64,000 bases of DNA from a virus (IMGVR_UViG_3300022752_002570:17862-81861), one strand, 5' to 3'. Counted from the stretch's first letter, positions 43,595 through 54,149 are shown. Notes: generated by a model from the sequence alone, not told the origin. Translations and numbers: made by a program.

Positions 43595-43658
43595 TGAGTC
43601 TAGACAAATTATGCGGGACCCACCGCGTAGACCTAGAACGTCAATCAGGAGAAAACAA

Positions 43659-44327
43659 ATGGGACGTCCGATTAAATCAAAATATTTTGGTATTCGTAAA
43701 GGTGTAGGCACAGGTGGTGAAGGTGTAACAGCAGTCACTATCGGTGGAACAGCGCCTGTATCTACATTAACTGTAACAGTTGTTCTTGGGGCACCTAACA
43801 TTGCAGGTGGTACACAGGCAACTGCTACAGCAGTTAAAACAGGTAACACGGTTACAAGTGTGACTATCACCAACCAAGGTTCTGGTTATACATCTGCACC
43901 AACAGTGGTGTTTACCGGTACAAACATGACCACACAAGGTACAGGTCATACTGCCACAATTAGCGTGAATACAGTAAGCAATGTAATTCTAGTTGAAGCA
44001 TATGTTCCTGCGGCAAACGGTGGTTCAAGTGGTGTTACAGGAGATATACTTGAGCAAGTAGCCAGTAAAAAATATCGTGTGCAAACCGCACAAGGTACAG
44101 GAACATGCTTATTAACAACTGCTACAGGTGCATTAACAGCAGGCAAGGTTAGAATAGTAGCAGAAGATACAAATGGTAGCACATATTTTATTAAGAAACT
44201 TACAGCACGTAGAGCAGTCTTAAGTCGTTCAACTGTGAGTACTGCATTTATATTTGACAACAGTGGATCAGTAGGTTGGAATTTAAGTGCAGCATCAGCA
44301 ACTTCTGTTAAAATACGCAGTCATTAA
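43659..44327 (+). CDS. Virion accessory protein, possibly capsid decoration
   Basis: I place the start at the ATG at 43659 (MGRPIKSKYFGIRKG), which has AGGAG 8 bases upstream. The frame extends back to 43611 but that start has no ribosome site. The product is 222 residues, Thr/Ser/Val-rich and beta-predicted. It has a motif VTITNQGSGYTSAPTVVFTG like the GxGYxxAPxV units of the giant baseplate protein. No family was recognised. Its own terminator and late-type promoter right after gp23 suggest an abundant virion protein; head decoration is one possibility. Confidence 0.75.
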   Translation: MGRPIKSKYFGIRKGVGTGGEGVTAVTIGGTAPVSTLTVTVVLGAPNIAGGTQATATAVKTGNTVTSVTITNQGSGYTSAPTVVFTGTNMTTQGTGHTATISVNTVSNVILVEAYVPAANGGSSGVTGDILEQVASKKYRVQTAQGTGTCLLTTATGALTAGKVRIVAEDTNGSTYFIKKLTARRAVLSRSTVSTAFIFDNSGSVGWNLSAASATSVKIRSH

Positions 44328-44345
44328 GATTTAAAATATCGATGT

Positions 44346-44376
44346 AAAAAATGGGGGACTAGTTCCCCCATTTTTA
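44346..44376 (+). terminator. Rho-independent terminator
   Basis: AAAATGGGGG pairs with CCCCCATTTT around ACTAGTT, followed by a short T run, 18 bases after the preceding stop. The stem is nearly symmetrical and could stop transcripts from either side. Confidence 0.85.
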
Positions 44377-44394
44377 TATTGGTAAATATCAATT

Positions 44395-44919
44395 ATGAGT
44401 TCACCTTGGGCACTTCCTAGACAAATCACGCAATATTCTGAAGCAGATGCAGGAAACATCCATGTTTCTTGGATAGAAAACGAAAACTTTTATAGTTTAA
44501 AATTTCGAGATGGTAAGCATGTAAGAACACAAAGAGATCTCATTCACATAGCAAGAGACCCTAAACACGACATTCTTGAAAAGACATACTATCTTAAATT
44601 AACAGATTTTAATTTTTCAGACTTGCCTCAAGGTCTTTCCGGTATTGAAGCCAAACTAATTATGAATAGAGGGGGCAGAATAACAGACGATACGATTCAA
44701 CTTTGTTTAAATGCCGATCTTCTAGGAGAAAATCAATCAACAACTGATTTGAATCCAATAAAATCTTATGGTGGTGAATCAAATTTATGGGGAACAAGTT
44801 TAACTATTAACGATATTAAAAGTTCATCGTTTGGAATAGTTTTAAGATTTAAAAGTCATCCTAAATTTCCTCACAGGACAAGCCCTTTGATTGATACCGT
44901 TGAGCTAAGGATTTATTAA
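44395..44919 (+). CDS. Conserved virion structural protein of unknown role
   Basis: A protein of 174 residues. No named family was assigned, but sequence such as GLSGIEAKLIMNRGGRITDD, YGGESNLWGTSLTI and FKSHPKFPHRTSPLID then TVELRIY looks like a single folded beta domain. I recall similar proteins in T4-like marine phages next to fibre genes. GGTAAATA at 44381-44388 is a weak late box right before the ATG. It precedes the 2254-residue repeat protein by 28 bases and may attach to, or cap, that fibre; this is inference from position. Confidence 0.7.
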   Translation: MSSPWALPRQITQYSEADAGNIHVSWIENENFYSLKFRDGKHVRTQRDLIHIARDPKHDILEKTYYLKLTDFNFSDLPQGLSGIEAKLIMNRGGRITDDTIQLCLNADLLGENQSTTDLNPIKSYGGESNLWGTSLTINDIKSSSFGIVLRFKSHPKFPHRTSPLIDTVELRIY

Positions 44920-44922
44920 AAA

Positions 44923-44930
44923 AATAAATA
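44923..44930 (+). promoter_or_regulatory. Late-promoter-like box before 2254-aa gene
   Basis: AATAAATA ends 17 bases before the ATG at 44948, the same spacing as before gp6. The SD GAGGAACG lies between. Confidence 0.5.
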
Positions 44931-44947
44931 CATTCGAGGAACGTTGA

Positions 44948-47900
44948 ATGGCCAAGACATATTTTTCAAATACACCACCATCATATACTGGTACACCCAT
45001 ATCCGCTACACTATCAAATGGAAGCACGGTTCTAGACCTACCCGGTGATTACGACATTAATGTCAGCAAAGGTTATACAAAAATAACCACAGATAATCTT
45101 TATCACGAAGTACAGAATAATTTTGAAGGTAATATAGGCGGTGATTATTTATTAGATGTTGGCGATAATTATACTGCTAATATTGTAGGTGACTACACAA
45201 CAGAAATTACCGGTGAAACACTTATTGAAGGTGTTGGCAATGTAAAAATTTGGACCCCAAGAATAGAACTCGGAACCGTGGACGGGTCTCAAGATATTGC
45301 TGTGTACTCTAAGGTTATCACCGACATACTTCCTAAGGTAGACGATGATGTTGCATTAGGAAGTGAAGCTCTTAGTTGGTCATATCTATGGACGCAAGAA
45401 TTAGATGTTAAAGATGAAACAAATGTAGGAAATCCTTTTGGCTATGCCTACGACCCCAACAATAGATTTGGCATGGAGTGGGGGCAGACAGAACAAGAGT
45501 CAATCGATTCGAGAAAAGAAGCTTCTGCGTATTTTGCGGGCGGGGTCGGTATTGAAAAAGATTTAAACGTAGGTGGATTTATCTACGGTCGAGTATTAAT
45601 TTCAGTAACTACTACAAACATTGTTATAACTGCAACCAATAATAATCTTGAATACTACCCAATTTTTGCATTGAATACAGGAAATCAATTTTTGTATGTA
45701 GATAACCAAGGAATTATTAACGGATTTAGATATAATCCATTTTTAGGACGTTTAAGAACTGACAGAATTATAGTTGTAGAAACTGACGTTGCAGATGCAT
45801 CTCAAGGAGCACTTAGAGTTGAAGGAGGTGCTAGCATTGGGGATAACTTGTGGGTAGCAAACGTTAATGCTGCTACCTCAGCCGATGGTTCAATTAGAAC
45901 AGATGGCGGACTCAGTGTAGAAAAAAATCTCTGGGTAAATGATGATGCTTATGTAGAAAACGCAGTAGAAGCAGATGAAGTCGTTCCTCATGCTAACGAT
46001 GATGGTAATATAGGCACAACCAGTACATTCTGGCACGAAGCATACATCAATAATATCTATACAAAACTTATTCAAAGCACCACAGGCACTATACAGATTA
46101 AACCTAAAGATCCTGTAACTGAAATAATTGGTGATATTAGAGTACGAGGAACAAATCCCATAGGTACCGCACCTGTTGTTACAAATACACTATATGTAAC
46201 AGTGGACGGAAACGATACAAATGATGGTAGAGCCATGGATGCTAGTCGTGCATGTCGTACCATCGGCGGTGCAATGCGTAGTCCATACTATCAACCAGGA
46301 ACTCAAATCCTTGTTAGTGCCGGTTTTTATCTTGAAGACAATCCTTTAAGGATGAAACCATATACCTCAGTTAGAGGAAGCGACATTCGTACAACGTTCA
46401 TTGAACCTATTAACAAAACACAAGATTTATTTCATGTAGAGAGCGGATGTTATATTAATTATGTTACGTTTTTAAATGGACGAAGTGGTCTATTAGAAGG
46501 AGATTATGCTCCTGGATTTAATAGAGGTGCTTACGCTACAGCCTTCCCCCCATTGAGCGGCGATGATAGAATTGATCTGTTTCATAGTCCATACATTCAG
46601 AACTGTACCAATCAAAGTGGACCTTGGCTTAGAGATGGTACTATGTTTGTACCAAATCAAACAGTTCAAATACCAAAAGCAGTGGGAACTGGTACATGGG
46701 CAGCAAATACAACTACCATTATTTTAACAGTGTCAACAGGTACACTAGCACCTGGTATGAGCATAAATGCAGGTCAACAGAACTCAGGATTCTTTGACGC
46801 AAGAACATTAATGTTGGCTAACAAGCCGTTCATGCAAGAACAGGTTGTTGCCTATGTGAATCAAACTTTTAACACAGGTACATTTACCTATAATGCCACA
46901 AAATGCAAAAGAGATATTGGTTTAATTGTTGATTCTATAGCAATAGACATGTTATATGACAGCGAAAGCGATAGTAGATTCGCTGGCTTACAATATTATG
47001 CTCAAGGATCGGTAAGTTTTCCTGGTGAATTAACAACAACTACACAGTCTCTAACATATCTAGGCACATTAGCGGCATCAACTGCATCAAGTGCCTCTGG
47101 GGATCCTAATCTAGGCTTGATTGTAACGGCCCTGTTTAGCACAATTACAAACATTTTAACAACCAGTTCTGCATTAATCGGTTTAAGCGAACAAATTGAA
47201 GCACATCCAAATGGTCTGCCTTCTACAACATCTACATATCAAGATGCATACGATGCGCTGTTAGCAAATAAATCTAGTTTTGCATCAGCAGTTACAACTT
47301 GGATTAACACTAATCATCCTGCGCATTCCTACAGCACTGCGACCTGTGAAAGAGATGTTGGATACATAATTGACAGTGTAGCATTTGATCTGTTACATGG
47401 AGGTACAAAGCAAAGTATCAAGTCTGGAATCTATTATTATAACTATGTTAGTACAGCAACAACTACCAATGATATTCCACAGACCTTTGCTGCCTATAAC
47501 TACATCAAGAGATTAATTCCCTATATTGTAACAGGTGAGGCTGTATCTACATCTACACTGTATCAAAATACTGTAACCCAGGTCACAGCGGTATCTATCG
47601 CTGGCAATTACGAAGCAGGTCAACTAAAAGATAAAGTAGATGTTATCACAGGAATAATTAGAAACGGTCCTAACAATGTTGTTAGAATTCCAATGGATCT
47701 AAGACAGGTGCCTAGTGAAGAAGCAGAAAACGCTTATAATGCCATGCAGGCCAACAAGGCATTCTTACAAGCAGAAGTCACTGCATTTATAGATGCCACC
47801 GCAGGGACTTTTGAATATTCAAGAGAAAAATGTTATAGAGATGTTGGTATTCTTGTAGAAAACATTGCCTATGATATAACTTTTGGTGGAAATGAAAAAA

Positions 47901-50900
47901 GTGTTGAAAGTGGACTTGGATATTATGACGGAGTAATAAGTCTCATTCAGGGACAAGAAACTCAAACAATTAGTGCAATTGATTACCTAAACGATCTATG
48001 TCAACAGGTTATCACAAATACCACAGTCACTGATTTATTAAGTGGCACAGGTACCGCAGTGCAGGTTATCAATACCGCACTGATTGGTGGTGCCGTCGCT
48101 AGCGATAGCTTGCAAAATGCCTGGAATATTGTTACAGATATTATTGCAAATGGTCCAAGTGTGGCACCTGCAATCTATAATAGCCCAGGACCTGATGCCG
48201 CTTTTGTCAGTGCTGAAATATTGATGCAGGCAAATCGTGCATTTTTACAAGAAGATACAATTAACTATGTTAATAATCTTGTACAAACATTCCCCTACAG
48301 CGAACGTAAATGCCGTAGAGATACTAAACTAATTGTAGACAGTATTGCACAAGACCTATTATATCCTACTACTAATATGAGCCAGAGCACGTTCGCTGGA
48401 CTACAATATTGGAATCAAGATAATTATACTGGTGATATAGAAGCACAATTACAACCAACTATTGAAGCAATGGAGTACCTAAAAACTCTCAGCAGTAAGG
48501 TAATCCTAAATACCACACCTGCTGATGATTTTAGAATTCCGTATCAATTTACTCTAACCCAAGTAACTACAATTACTCAGGCAACTTCTTACGAAGTAGG
48601 TATAATTGAAAATAATTTTGATATTATCTTAGAAATTCTAGGTGGCACGAAATTTGGTTGGACCGATAGAATAGTACCTAATAGCACAGCTAGCAATATC
48701 TTAAGCACTTTAAATGCCTATAAGATTCTGCAACAAAATAAACCGTATTTGGCCGCTGAGGTTATAGGATTTGTCAATGCTGTACATCCAGACTTTACCT
48801 ATGATGAATCTAAATGTTATAGGGACGTTGGATTAATTACAGATGCAATTTGCTTTGACCTAAAGCACAGTGGCAATAAACAGAGTATTCAGGCAGGACT
48901 TTATTACTATGGGTTTAGTACATCAACAAGTACTATCCACGGCCAAGAAACTCAGACTATTGCGGCCTATACAAGATTAAGTAATATTGTAGACGAAATT
49001 TTACTAAACCAAACAGTGGCTATAACAACTGGCAATACCGTTTTACAGGTTATATCAACTTCGACCGCTACTGTTGCTGAAGTGTTAGAAGTTCAAAGAG
49101 CGATTACAACAATAACCAATATTATTCAAAATGGTCCTTCAGTAGCAGGACCTCCAAGCAACATCTCTTTAACTGCAACAACTACTGCCAGTGTCATAAA
49201 TGCCTATAATTTATTAAAAGCAAATAGAGATTTTATTGCTGAAGAAATAATTGCCTACGTAGATTTTTATTTTAATGTGGGTTCGTTTAATTATAATGAA
49301 GAAAAATGTTATAGAGATGTGGGTCTAATTATTGATGCTGTCAGTCAAGATATTCTATTAGGTGGAAATCAAAAATCTTTAGAAGCAGGTTTATCTTATT
49401 GGAGTGCTGGCTACAACTCTGTAGCAGGTCAAGAAACTACAACAACTATGGCTCTAAATTATGTTAGAGACCAAGTTTTAGATATCATTAAAAATACCCC
49501 TGTTACCGCTCAAACACAGACTAATCTAACTCAGACTATTAATACATTCTTCCAATATGGTGAAGAATACGGTCCTCAAGAAGCGGTTCAACGTAACTTT
49601 AATATTATTACTAATATTATAGAAAATGGTCCAAGCGTGGCACCTCCTGTTTATGCAGGCGGCGGATTATTCAGTCTAACAGGACTTAATGGATCTGACG
49701 TCAAAATTGCGCCTACAGTGGTTAGTGTCACAACAATTACCACAGGTAGCACATATTTGATAGGCCTAAGCACTGCCACAGTTGGATTTGGTGTTAATAG
49801 TACATTATACATTGGTGATACAGAAATATTTCCCTACAGAGACAGTGAAGTTGATTCGTTAAGTTTTGAATATACAGGCGCAACTTCAACTTGGGCTATA
49901 CGTAAAATAGATCCTGTTGGTTCTATGGGCGGTAGCCTTGTAGACGGTGCTGTAATCAGCGATCGTTCTCCTATTCAATCATTTGTTTATGACGCATTTA
50001 CACAGGTCAATCAAGGTGGTAGGGGTGTTCACATTGTAAATGATGGTTATGCTCAGCTAGTTTCTGTGTTTACTATTTTCTGTTCAACTGGGGTAGAAGT
50101 TGAAAGAGGTGGTATTGCTAGTATTGTTAACAGTAATGCTAACTTTGGTAATATCTGTTTACAGGCCAAGGGTTATGGTAAGCGCAAATTCAGCGGACAT
50201 ATTTACAATCCTACCTTTAAAGCATACCCAGAAAGTCCAGATCCTTCATTGGCTGTGACATTCCCAACAAGTGAATACCTAGATCAATATTACCCAACAG
50301 GGTATTGGCCTAATGAATCACGAGTACGAGTGTTTATTCCAGACCCTGAAGATCGTCCTCACATTTCTTTAGTTATGGAAGTTGTTCCTCCTGAACAGGT
50401 AAGAGACTTTACAGGTGCTTTAATTCCACAGGTTAATCAACTCGGATTTCCTGGCTTCTTAAACGCAACAATTAATACTTCAACACTTTCAACAGGTAGC
50501 ATCACAATAACTGGCGTAGATACAGAAGGTGTTGCTGTGGGTAATGCAGTCTATATTAGAGATCAGTTTGGAAGTTCTACTGGCAGTAATGGTCTATTGT
50601 ATGCTGCGACCGGTACTGTGGTTACAAGAGTAGATTATCAAAAAATCACTATTAGCAAAGGTTTACCGAGCGGAGGTGGAGATCCTACTATTGATGAATT
50701 CTTTGATATCTATATTTGTGGAAATGCCTACTATACTGTTTTAGGTAGTGAAGCAGGAGACAATCCTAAGTATAACAGAATAGGTGCTGAAATTCCTTTA
50801 GGGATTAATATTTTAAGCACAGCATCAACAGGTATATTGACATCAGGTACTACACAACTAGCGGCGCATATTAGTGCAATAGGACGTTTACAGACCACAG

Positions 50901-51712
50901 TTCTTCAGGTAATTGAAAATAGTGTAGTATCAGTTACTACAGGTAACACATCTGTACAGGTATTAAGACCATTAGTTCAAGGTGGCGGAGAGGCGGCTAC
51001 GTTTATTACAGAAAGATTTACAAATATTTTAGGTATTATACAGGCCGCTAATCTAACAGCCGCAGAAGCAGTAATTACTCCTGCACAAAGAACTAAGACA
51101 GGCCCTGCAGTTGCAGGTGCAGGTAGTGCTATTACTTTAATAGAGGCTAACATAGAGTTTTTAGCCGATGAAATTAGCGCATATGTTCAAGATGCATTTG
51201 CATTTGTACCTGAGGTAAATTACGACGATTATAAATGTCAGCGAGATGTCAAGCAGATCTTACAACGTCTAATATACGATATAGAAACGGGTGGTAGATA
51301 CAACTGTGTCTACGTAGGACTTAGTTATTGGAATAGAGCCAATACTTATTACATTGTTCAGCTAGGAGAAAATATAACTAGAACAGATCTATTCCCTGAT
51401 GGTTCTACTATTAACTTCTATCAGAGAAGTTATATGAGTGCTTCTGGATACGTTTTTGAATATGTAGGCGCAGGTATAGATTATGGTTCTTTACCACAAA
51501 GAGGAGTCGCTGACCCTGTTCAAGGAAAAGAAGTTGTTATGTTAGACAGTGGTAAGGTATTCTTTACATCAACTGACCAGAACGGAGATTTTAGAATTGG
51601 TCCGCAGTTAGTAATTAGTCAAGCAACAGGTGTTCTAAGCGGTAGAACATTTACTCGTTCATTGTTTGCAAACATGACTCCGTTCATTCTAGCGATCGAA
51701 GGCGGTCAATAA
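44948..51712 (+). CDS. Large repeat-containing tail fibre/baseplate structural protein (2254 aa)
   Basis: Residues about 35-110 hold spike-like beta-helix sequence (GDYTTEITGETLIEGVGNVK). Near 415-520 is a pectate-lyase-like right-handed beta-helix start (LYVTVDGNDTNDGRAMDASR, ACRTIGGAM). From about 640 to 1600 a module of roughly 150-165 residues recurs six times. Each copy is centred on KCYRDVGLIIDA (near 652, 799, 961, 1121, 1289 and 1453) and preceded by ANKxFLxxEVxAYV-type sequence. A seventh, diverged copy (KCQRDVKQILQR) is near 2097. A further beta-helix stretch (GVEVERGGIASIVNSNANFG) lies near 1710. Proteins with KCxRDVG repeats are familiar from T4-like marine phages. A fibre or peripheral baseplate role is inferred; no enzyme motif was recognised. 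Confidence 0.85.
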   Translation: MAKTYFSNTPPSYTGTPISATLSNGSTVLDLPGDYDINVSKGYTKITTDNLYHEVQNNFEGNIGGDYLLDVGDNYTANIVGDYTTEITGETLIEGVGNVKIWTPRIELGTVDGSQDIAVYSKVITDILPKVDDDVALGSEALSWSYLWTQELDVKDETNVGNPFGYAYDPNNRFGMEWGQTEQESIDSRKEASAYFAGGVGIEKDLNVGGFIYGRVLISVTTTNIVITATNNNLEYYPIFALNTGNQFLYVDNQGIINGFRYNPFLGRLRTDRIIVVETDVADASQGALRVEGGASIGDNLWVANVNAATSADGSIRTDGGLSVEKNLWVNDDAYVENAVEADEVVPHANDDGNIGTTSTFWHEAYINNIYTKLIQSTTGTIQIKPKDPVTEIIGDIRVRGTNPIGTAPVVTNTLYVTVDGNDTNDGRAMDASRACRTIGGAMRSPYYQPGTQILVSAGFYLEDNPLRMKPYTSVRGSDIRTTFIEPINKTQDLFHVESGCYINYVTFLNGRSGLLEGDYAPGFNRGAYATAFPPLSGDDRIDLFHSPYIQNCTNQSGPWLRDGTMFVPNQTVQIPKAVGTGTWAANTTTIILTVSTGTLAPGMSINAGQQNSGFFDARTLMLANKPFMQEQVVAYVNQTFNTGTFTYNATKCKRDIGLIVDSIAIDMLYDSESDSRFAGLQYYAQGSVSFPGELTTTTQSLTYLGTLAASTASSASGDPNLGLIVTALFSTITNILTTSSALIGLSEQIEAHPNGLPSTTSTYQDAYDALLANKSSFASAVTTWINTNHPAHSYSTATCERDVGYIIDSVAFDLLHGGTKQSIKSGIYYYNYVSTATTTNDIPQTFAAYNYIKRLIPYIVTGEAVSTSTLYQNTVTQVTAVSIAGNYEAGQLKDKVDVITGIIRNGPNNVVRIPMDLRQVPSEEAENAYNAMQANKAFLQAEVTAFIDATAGTFEYSREKCYRDVGILVENIAYDITFGGNEKSVESGLGYYDGVISLIQGQETQTISAIDYLNDLCQQVITNTTVTDLLSGTGTAVQVINTALIGGAVASDSLQNAWNIVTDIIANGPSVAPAIYNSPGPDAAFVSAEILMQANRAFLQEDTINYVNNLVQTFPYSERKCRRDTKLIVDSIAQDLLYPTTNMSQSTFAGLQYWNQDNYTGDIEAQLQPTIEAMEYLKTLSSKVILNTTPADDFRIPYQFTLTQVTTITQATSYEVGIIENNFDIILEILGGTKFGWTDRIVPNSTASNILSTLNAYKILQQNKPYLAAEVIGFVNAVHPDFTYDESKCYRDVGLITDAICFDLKHSGNKQSIQAGLYYYGFSTSTSTIHGQETQTIAAYTRLSNIVDEILLNQTVAITTGNTVLQVISTSTATVAEVLEVQRAITTITNIIQNGPSVAGPPSNISLTATTTASVINAYNLLKANRDFIAEEIIAYVDFYFNVGSFNYNEEKCYRDVGLIIDAVSQDILLGGNQKSLEAGLSYWSAGYNSVAGQETTTTMALNYVRDQVLDIIKNTPVTAQTQTNLTQTINTFFQYGEEYGPQEAVQRNFNIITNIIENGPSVAPPVYAGGGLFSLTGLNGSDVKIAPTVVSVTTITTGSTYLIGLSTATVGFGVNSTLYIGDTEIFPYRDSEVDSLSFEYTGATSTWAIRKIDPVGSMGGSLVDGAVISDRSPIQSFVYDAFTQVNQGGRGVHIVNDGYAQLVSVFTIFCSTGVEVERGGIASIVNSNANFGNICLQAKGYGKRKFSGHIYNPTFKAYPESPDPSLAVTFPTSEYLDQYYPTGYWPNESRVRVFIPDPEDRPHISLVMEVVPPEQVRDFTGALIPQVNQLGFPGFLNATINTSTLSTGSITITGVDTEGVAVGNAVYIRDQFGSSTGSNGLLYAATGTVVTRVDYQKITISKGLPSGGGDPTIDEFFDIYICGNAYYTVLGSEAGDNPKYNRIGAEIPLGINILSTASTGILTSGTTQLAAHISAIGRLQTTVLQVIENSVVSVTTGNTSVQVLRPLVQGGGEAATFITERFTNILGIIQAANLTAAEAVITPAQRTKTGPAVAGAGSAITLIEANIEFLADEISAYVQDAFAFVPEVNYDDYKCQRDVKQILQRLIYDIETGGRYNCVYVGLSYWNRANTYYIVQLGENITRTDLFPDGSTINFYQRSYMSASGYVFEYVGAGIDYGSLPQRGVADPVQGKEVVMLDSGKVFFTSTDQNGDFRIGPQLVISQATGVLSGRTFTRSLFANMTPFILAIEGGQ

Positions 51713-51723
51713 GAGGAAAAATT

Positions 51724-52119
51724 ATGGCTTTAATTCCATTAAATTCGTTTAAAACTAAAACTAAAATTCTTACAGAATTTACGGCAACAACTGCTACAGT
51801 AAATGCCTATGTAGCGCCTATTGGTGTAACAAGTATTATCTTAATGGCACAGGTGTCAAACATAAGTACAACGAGCCAAACAGTTAGTTTTGTACATTCA
51901 AGAAATAAACCAATTTTAGCAGATGCTCAAGGACAAGGCGCACAAGCAGTAGGTTTACAGACATACCTAGTAAATGAATTTGAGGTCCCACCAAATGATG
52001 CTGCGACCGTTTTAGGAGGCAAATTGATTTTAGAACAATTAGATAGTGTAAAGGCATGGGCAAGCACAACTGGTACGTTACAACTTACACTAAGTATTCT
52101 AGAGACAGCTAACAATTAA
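51724..52119 (+). CDS. Small virion structural protein
   Basis: A protein of 131 residues, mostly beta. It begins MALIPLNSFKTKTKILTEFT and has the central segment VTSIILMAQVSNISTTSQTV and KLILEQLDSVKAWASTTGTL. No family name was assigned. It sits 11 bases after the 2254-aa gene, with SD AAGAGGAAA, and 11 before the next. Such small beta proteins between fibre genes often act as joints or caps; that is a guess from position. Confidence 0.7.
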   Translation: MALIPLNSFKTKTKILTEFTATTATVNAYVAPIGVTSIILMAQVSNISTTSQTVSFVHSRNKPILADAQGQGAQAVGLQTYLVNEFEVPPNDAATVLGGKLILEQLDSVKAWASTTGTLQLTLSILETANN

Positions 52120-52130
52120 TAGAGAATAAT

Positions 52131-54137
52131 ATGGCAAGTTTACTAAGTGGAAAGACGCTAAGAAGAGGAGGAAGTGGACAATATATAGACCTAGCCGGTG
52201 CTATGCCCCAATTACCTGCAACAGATACTACGCTTACAGGTTTTACACTGGTTACAGATTCGTTACTGAGAACTTCATATTCTAGTGCCCTTGGTTTTAT
52301 CCAATTTACATCAGCATCGATGTATAGCAGTTTACCTTCCGGATCAATTAGGATTCTAAACACTGGGGGGAGTACAGTCGTTTCAATCAACACCACTACC
52401 GGTTTATTAATTGTAGACGGTGATATTGGTGTCGGTGGCACTATGAATATCTGGAAAGATATTAAAGTTAATGGAATAACAATTGGTAAGGGTTATGATT
52501 TAGGTGTCAATAACATTGTAGTTAGAGGAACAGCGAGTCCGCAATTAACTGCTTATGAAGATGGTCAGCAAAGTATAGCAATTGGTTATGATGTATTACA
52601 AGGACTACAAACCAGTTATAAAAATATAGCTATAGGAAGATATGCTCTAAGTTCAGGTACATCTATTTCTAATAATATTGCTATAGGAGACAGCGCACTT
52701 AAAAAAGTTGGTGTAATTCAAACAGAAGTTGTTGCGACCATTACTAATATTTTATTAGGAACAATCACAAACGTCACAAGCCCAGGTCATGGTATTCCTT
52801 CTGGCACAAGAATACTCGTTGGAGGAGTATCTGGTACCACAGAAGTTAATAACAATTATTATTATTTAGGTACAGATACTAGTTCTACTTTTATTTTATT
52901 CAGCGATCTAAGCCTCACTACCTACGTTGATAGTTCCGCTTTCACACCTTACATAGCAGGAGGAACAGTTAGTGTTGATCTAACCAACGACAGCAATGTA
53001 GCATTAGGTACAGATGCAGGTACCTTGTTAAAAAATGGTACCCACAATGTAATAATAGGACACGAAGCAGGAAACATCCTAACTACCGGTTCCTATAATA
53101 TTATTATAGGCCCCCTAGCAAGCCAGTTTTTAACAACTGGTTCTGGCATAATAAGTATTGGTGGTGATAACATTGTTGACGGATTAAATGATCAAGTTAA
53201 TATCGGTAGTGTATTTTACTATGATGGTAATGGATATGCTACTGTTAATGCAGACACAACTCTAGGAATAGGAACAACTGCAACAATTTTATCAACAGGA
53301 ACGTTTTCAAGTTCTAGCACAGTAACAGCAGGTGTAGTAGTTTTAGGTGGTGTATTTGCCTATGAAAACGCTATTATTGGAAAAACTATTGATGTTTTAG
53401 GCACAGGTACAAGTTCGTTCGGATCTAGTATAGTGCCGTCGAATTCAGGATTGAGTTTAGGCAGTGCATCAAATCCTTGGGCAGCATTATATGTGAGCGG
53501 TAGCACTATATACCTTGGGTCTGCCACACTAAGTTCTCCCAGTGCTCTAACATTTAATGTAACATCGACTTCGGGTTATATAACTCAAACAGTGGGTAAT
53601 CTTACTTTAGATTCCGGTGCTGCAAGTCTAGGATCAACATCAGGTAGTCTTGTTGTTGTAGGTGGCGCAGGCATTCAAGGATCAGTTAACATTGATGGAC
53701 AACTGAAGGTTAAGGGTATAGGAAGTGTAGATTTAAGCCCGGTAGGTGCAAATGTTGTAATTAAACCAACAGCAAGTGGATTAGTAGATATACGTCCAAA
53801 CACTTTAGGCAGTATGGATAATGTAACAATAGGAGCACTTGATTCTGCTAATGGATACTTTGAAAATGTTCAAGTCCTTAGTACTACTAGTGCAACATCT
53901 ACAGTTTCAGGAGCCCTTCAGGTAGTAGGTGGTGTAGGTATTCGAGGAGATATTTACAGCCGTACAGGTAACCCAGATGAAAACTATCTGTTGTATTCGC
54001 CTAGAGTTACAGTTTCTACCAGCAGCCCATCAGGAGCAAGAATTGGTGATTTTTGGATAGAACCGACCATACCTGCATTTTTACAGTATATTTTAGATGG
54101 TACTTCAACAATTTGGGTACAAATAGGAACAGTTTAA
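52131..54137 (+). CDS. Fibre protein with YadA-head-like repeats
   Basis: A protein of 668 residues. Between about 145 and 190, and again near 285-350, are repeats of the form NIAIGxxAL and NVIIGHEAG (YKNIAIGRYALSSGTSISNN, SYNIIIGPLASQFLTTGSG). These resemble the left-handed beta-roll of YadA/Hia-type trimeric adhesin heads. The C-terminal half has GALQVVGGVGIRGD-type repeats shared with the following genes and ends in a compact domain (SGARIGDFWIEPTIPAFLQY). Trimeric fibre or adhesin function is inferred. It has SD AGAGAATA and close spacing with both neighbours. Confidence 0.75.
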   Translation: MASLLSGKTLRRGGSGQYIDLAGAMPQLPATDTTLTGFTLVTDSLLRTSYSSALGFIQFTSASMYSSLPSGSIRILNTGGSTVVSINTTTGLLIVDGDIGVGGTMNIWKDIKVNGITIGKGYDLGVNNIVVRGTASPQLTAYEDGQQSIAIGYDVLQGLQTSYKNIAIGRYALSSGTSISNNIAIGDSALKKVGVIQTEVVATITNILLGTITNVTSPGHGIPSGTRILVGGVSGTTEVNNNYYYLGTDTSSTFILFSDLSLTTYVDSSAFTPYIAGGTVSVDLTNDSNVALGTDAGTLLKNGTHNVIIGHEAGNILTTGSYNIIIGPLASQFLTTGSGIISIGGDNIVDGLNDQVNIGSVFYYDGNGYATVNADTTLGIGTTATILSTGTFSSSSTVTAGVVVLGGVFAYENAIIGKTIDVLGTGTSSFGSSIVPSNSGLSLGSASNPWAALYVSGSTIYLGSATLSSPSALTFNVTSTSGYITQTVGNLTLDSGAASLGSTSGSLVVVGGAGIQGSVNIDGQLKVKGIGSVDLSPVGANVVIKPTASGLVDIRPNTLGSMDNVTIGALDSANGYFENVQVLSTTSATSTVSGALQVVGGVGIRGDIYSRTGNPDENYLLYSPRVTVSTSSPSGARIGDFWIEPTIPAFLQYILDGTSTIWVQIGTV

Positions 54138-54149
54138 AAGAGGAATATT

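Noticed and set aside
43611-43658. Upstream start at 43611 for the 222-residue protein
   Set aside because: The added 16 residues (MRDPPRRPRTSIRRKQ) have no ribosome binding site, whereas AGGAG sits 8 bases before the ATG at 43659.
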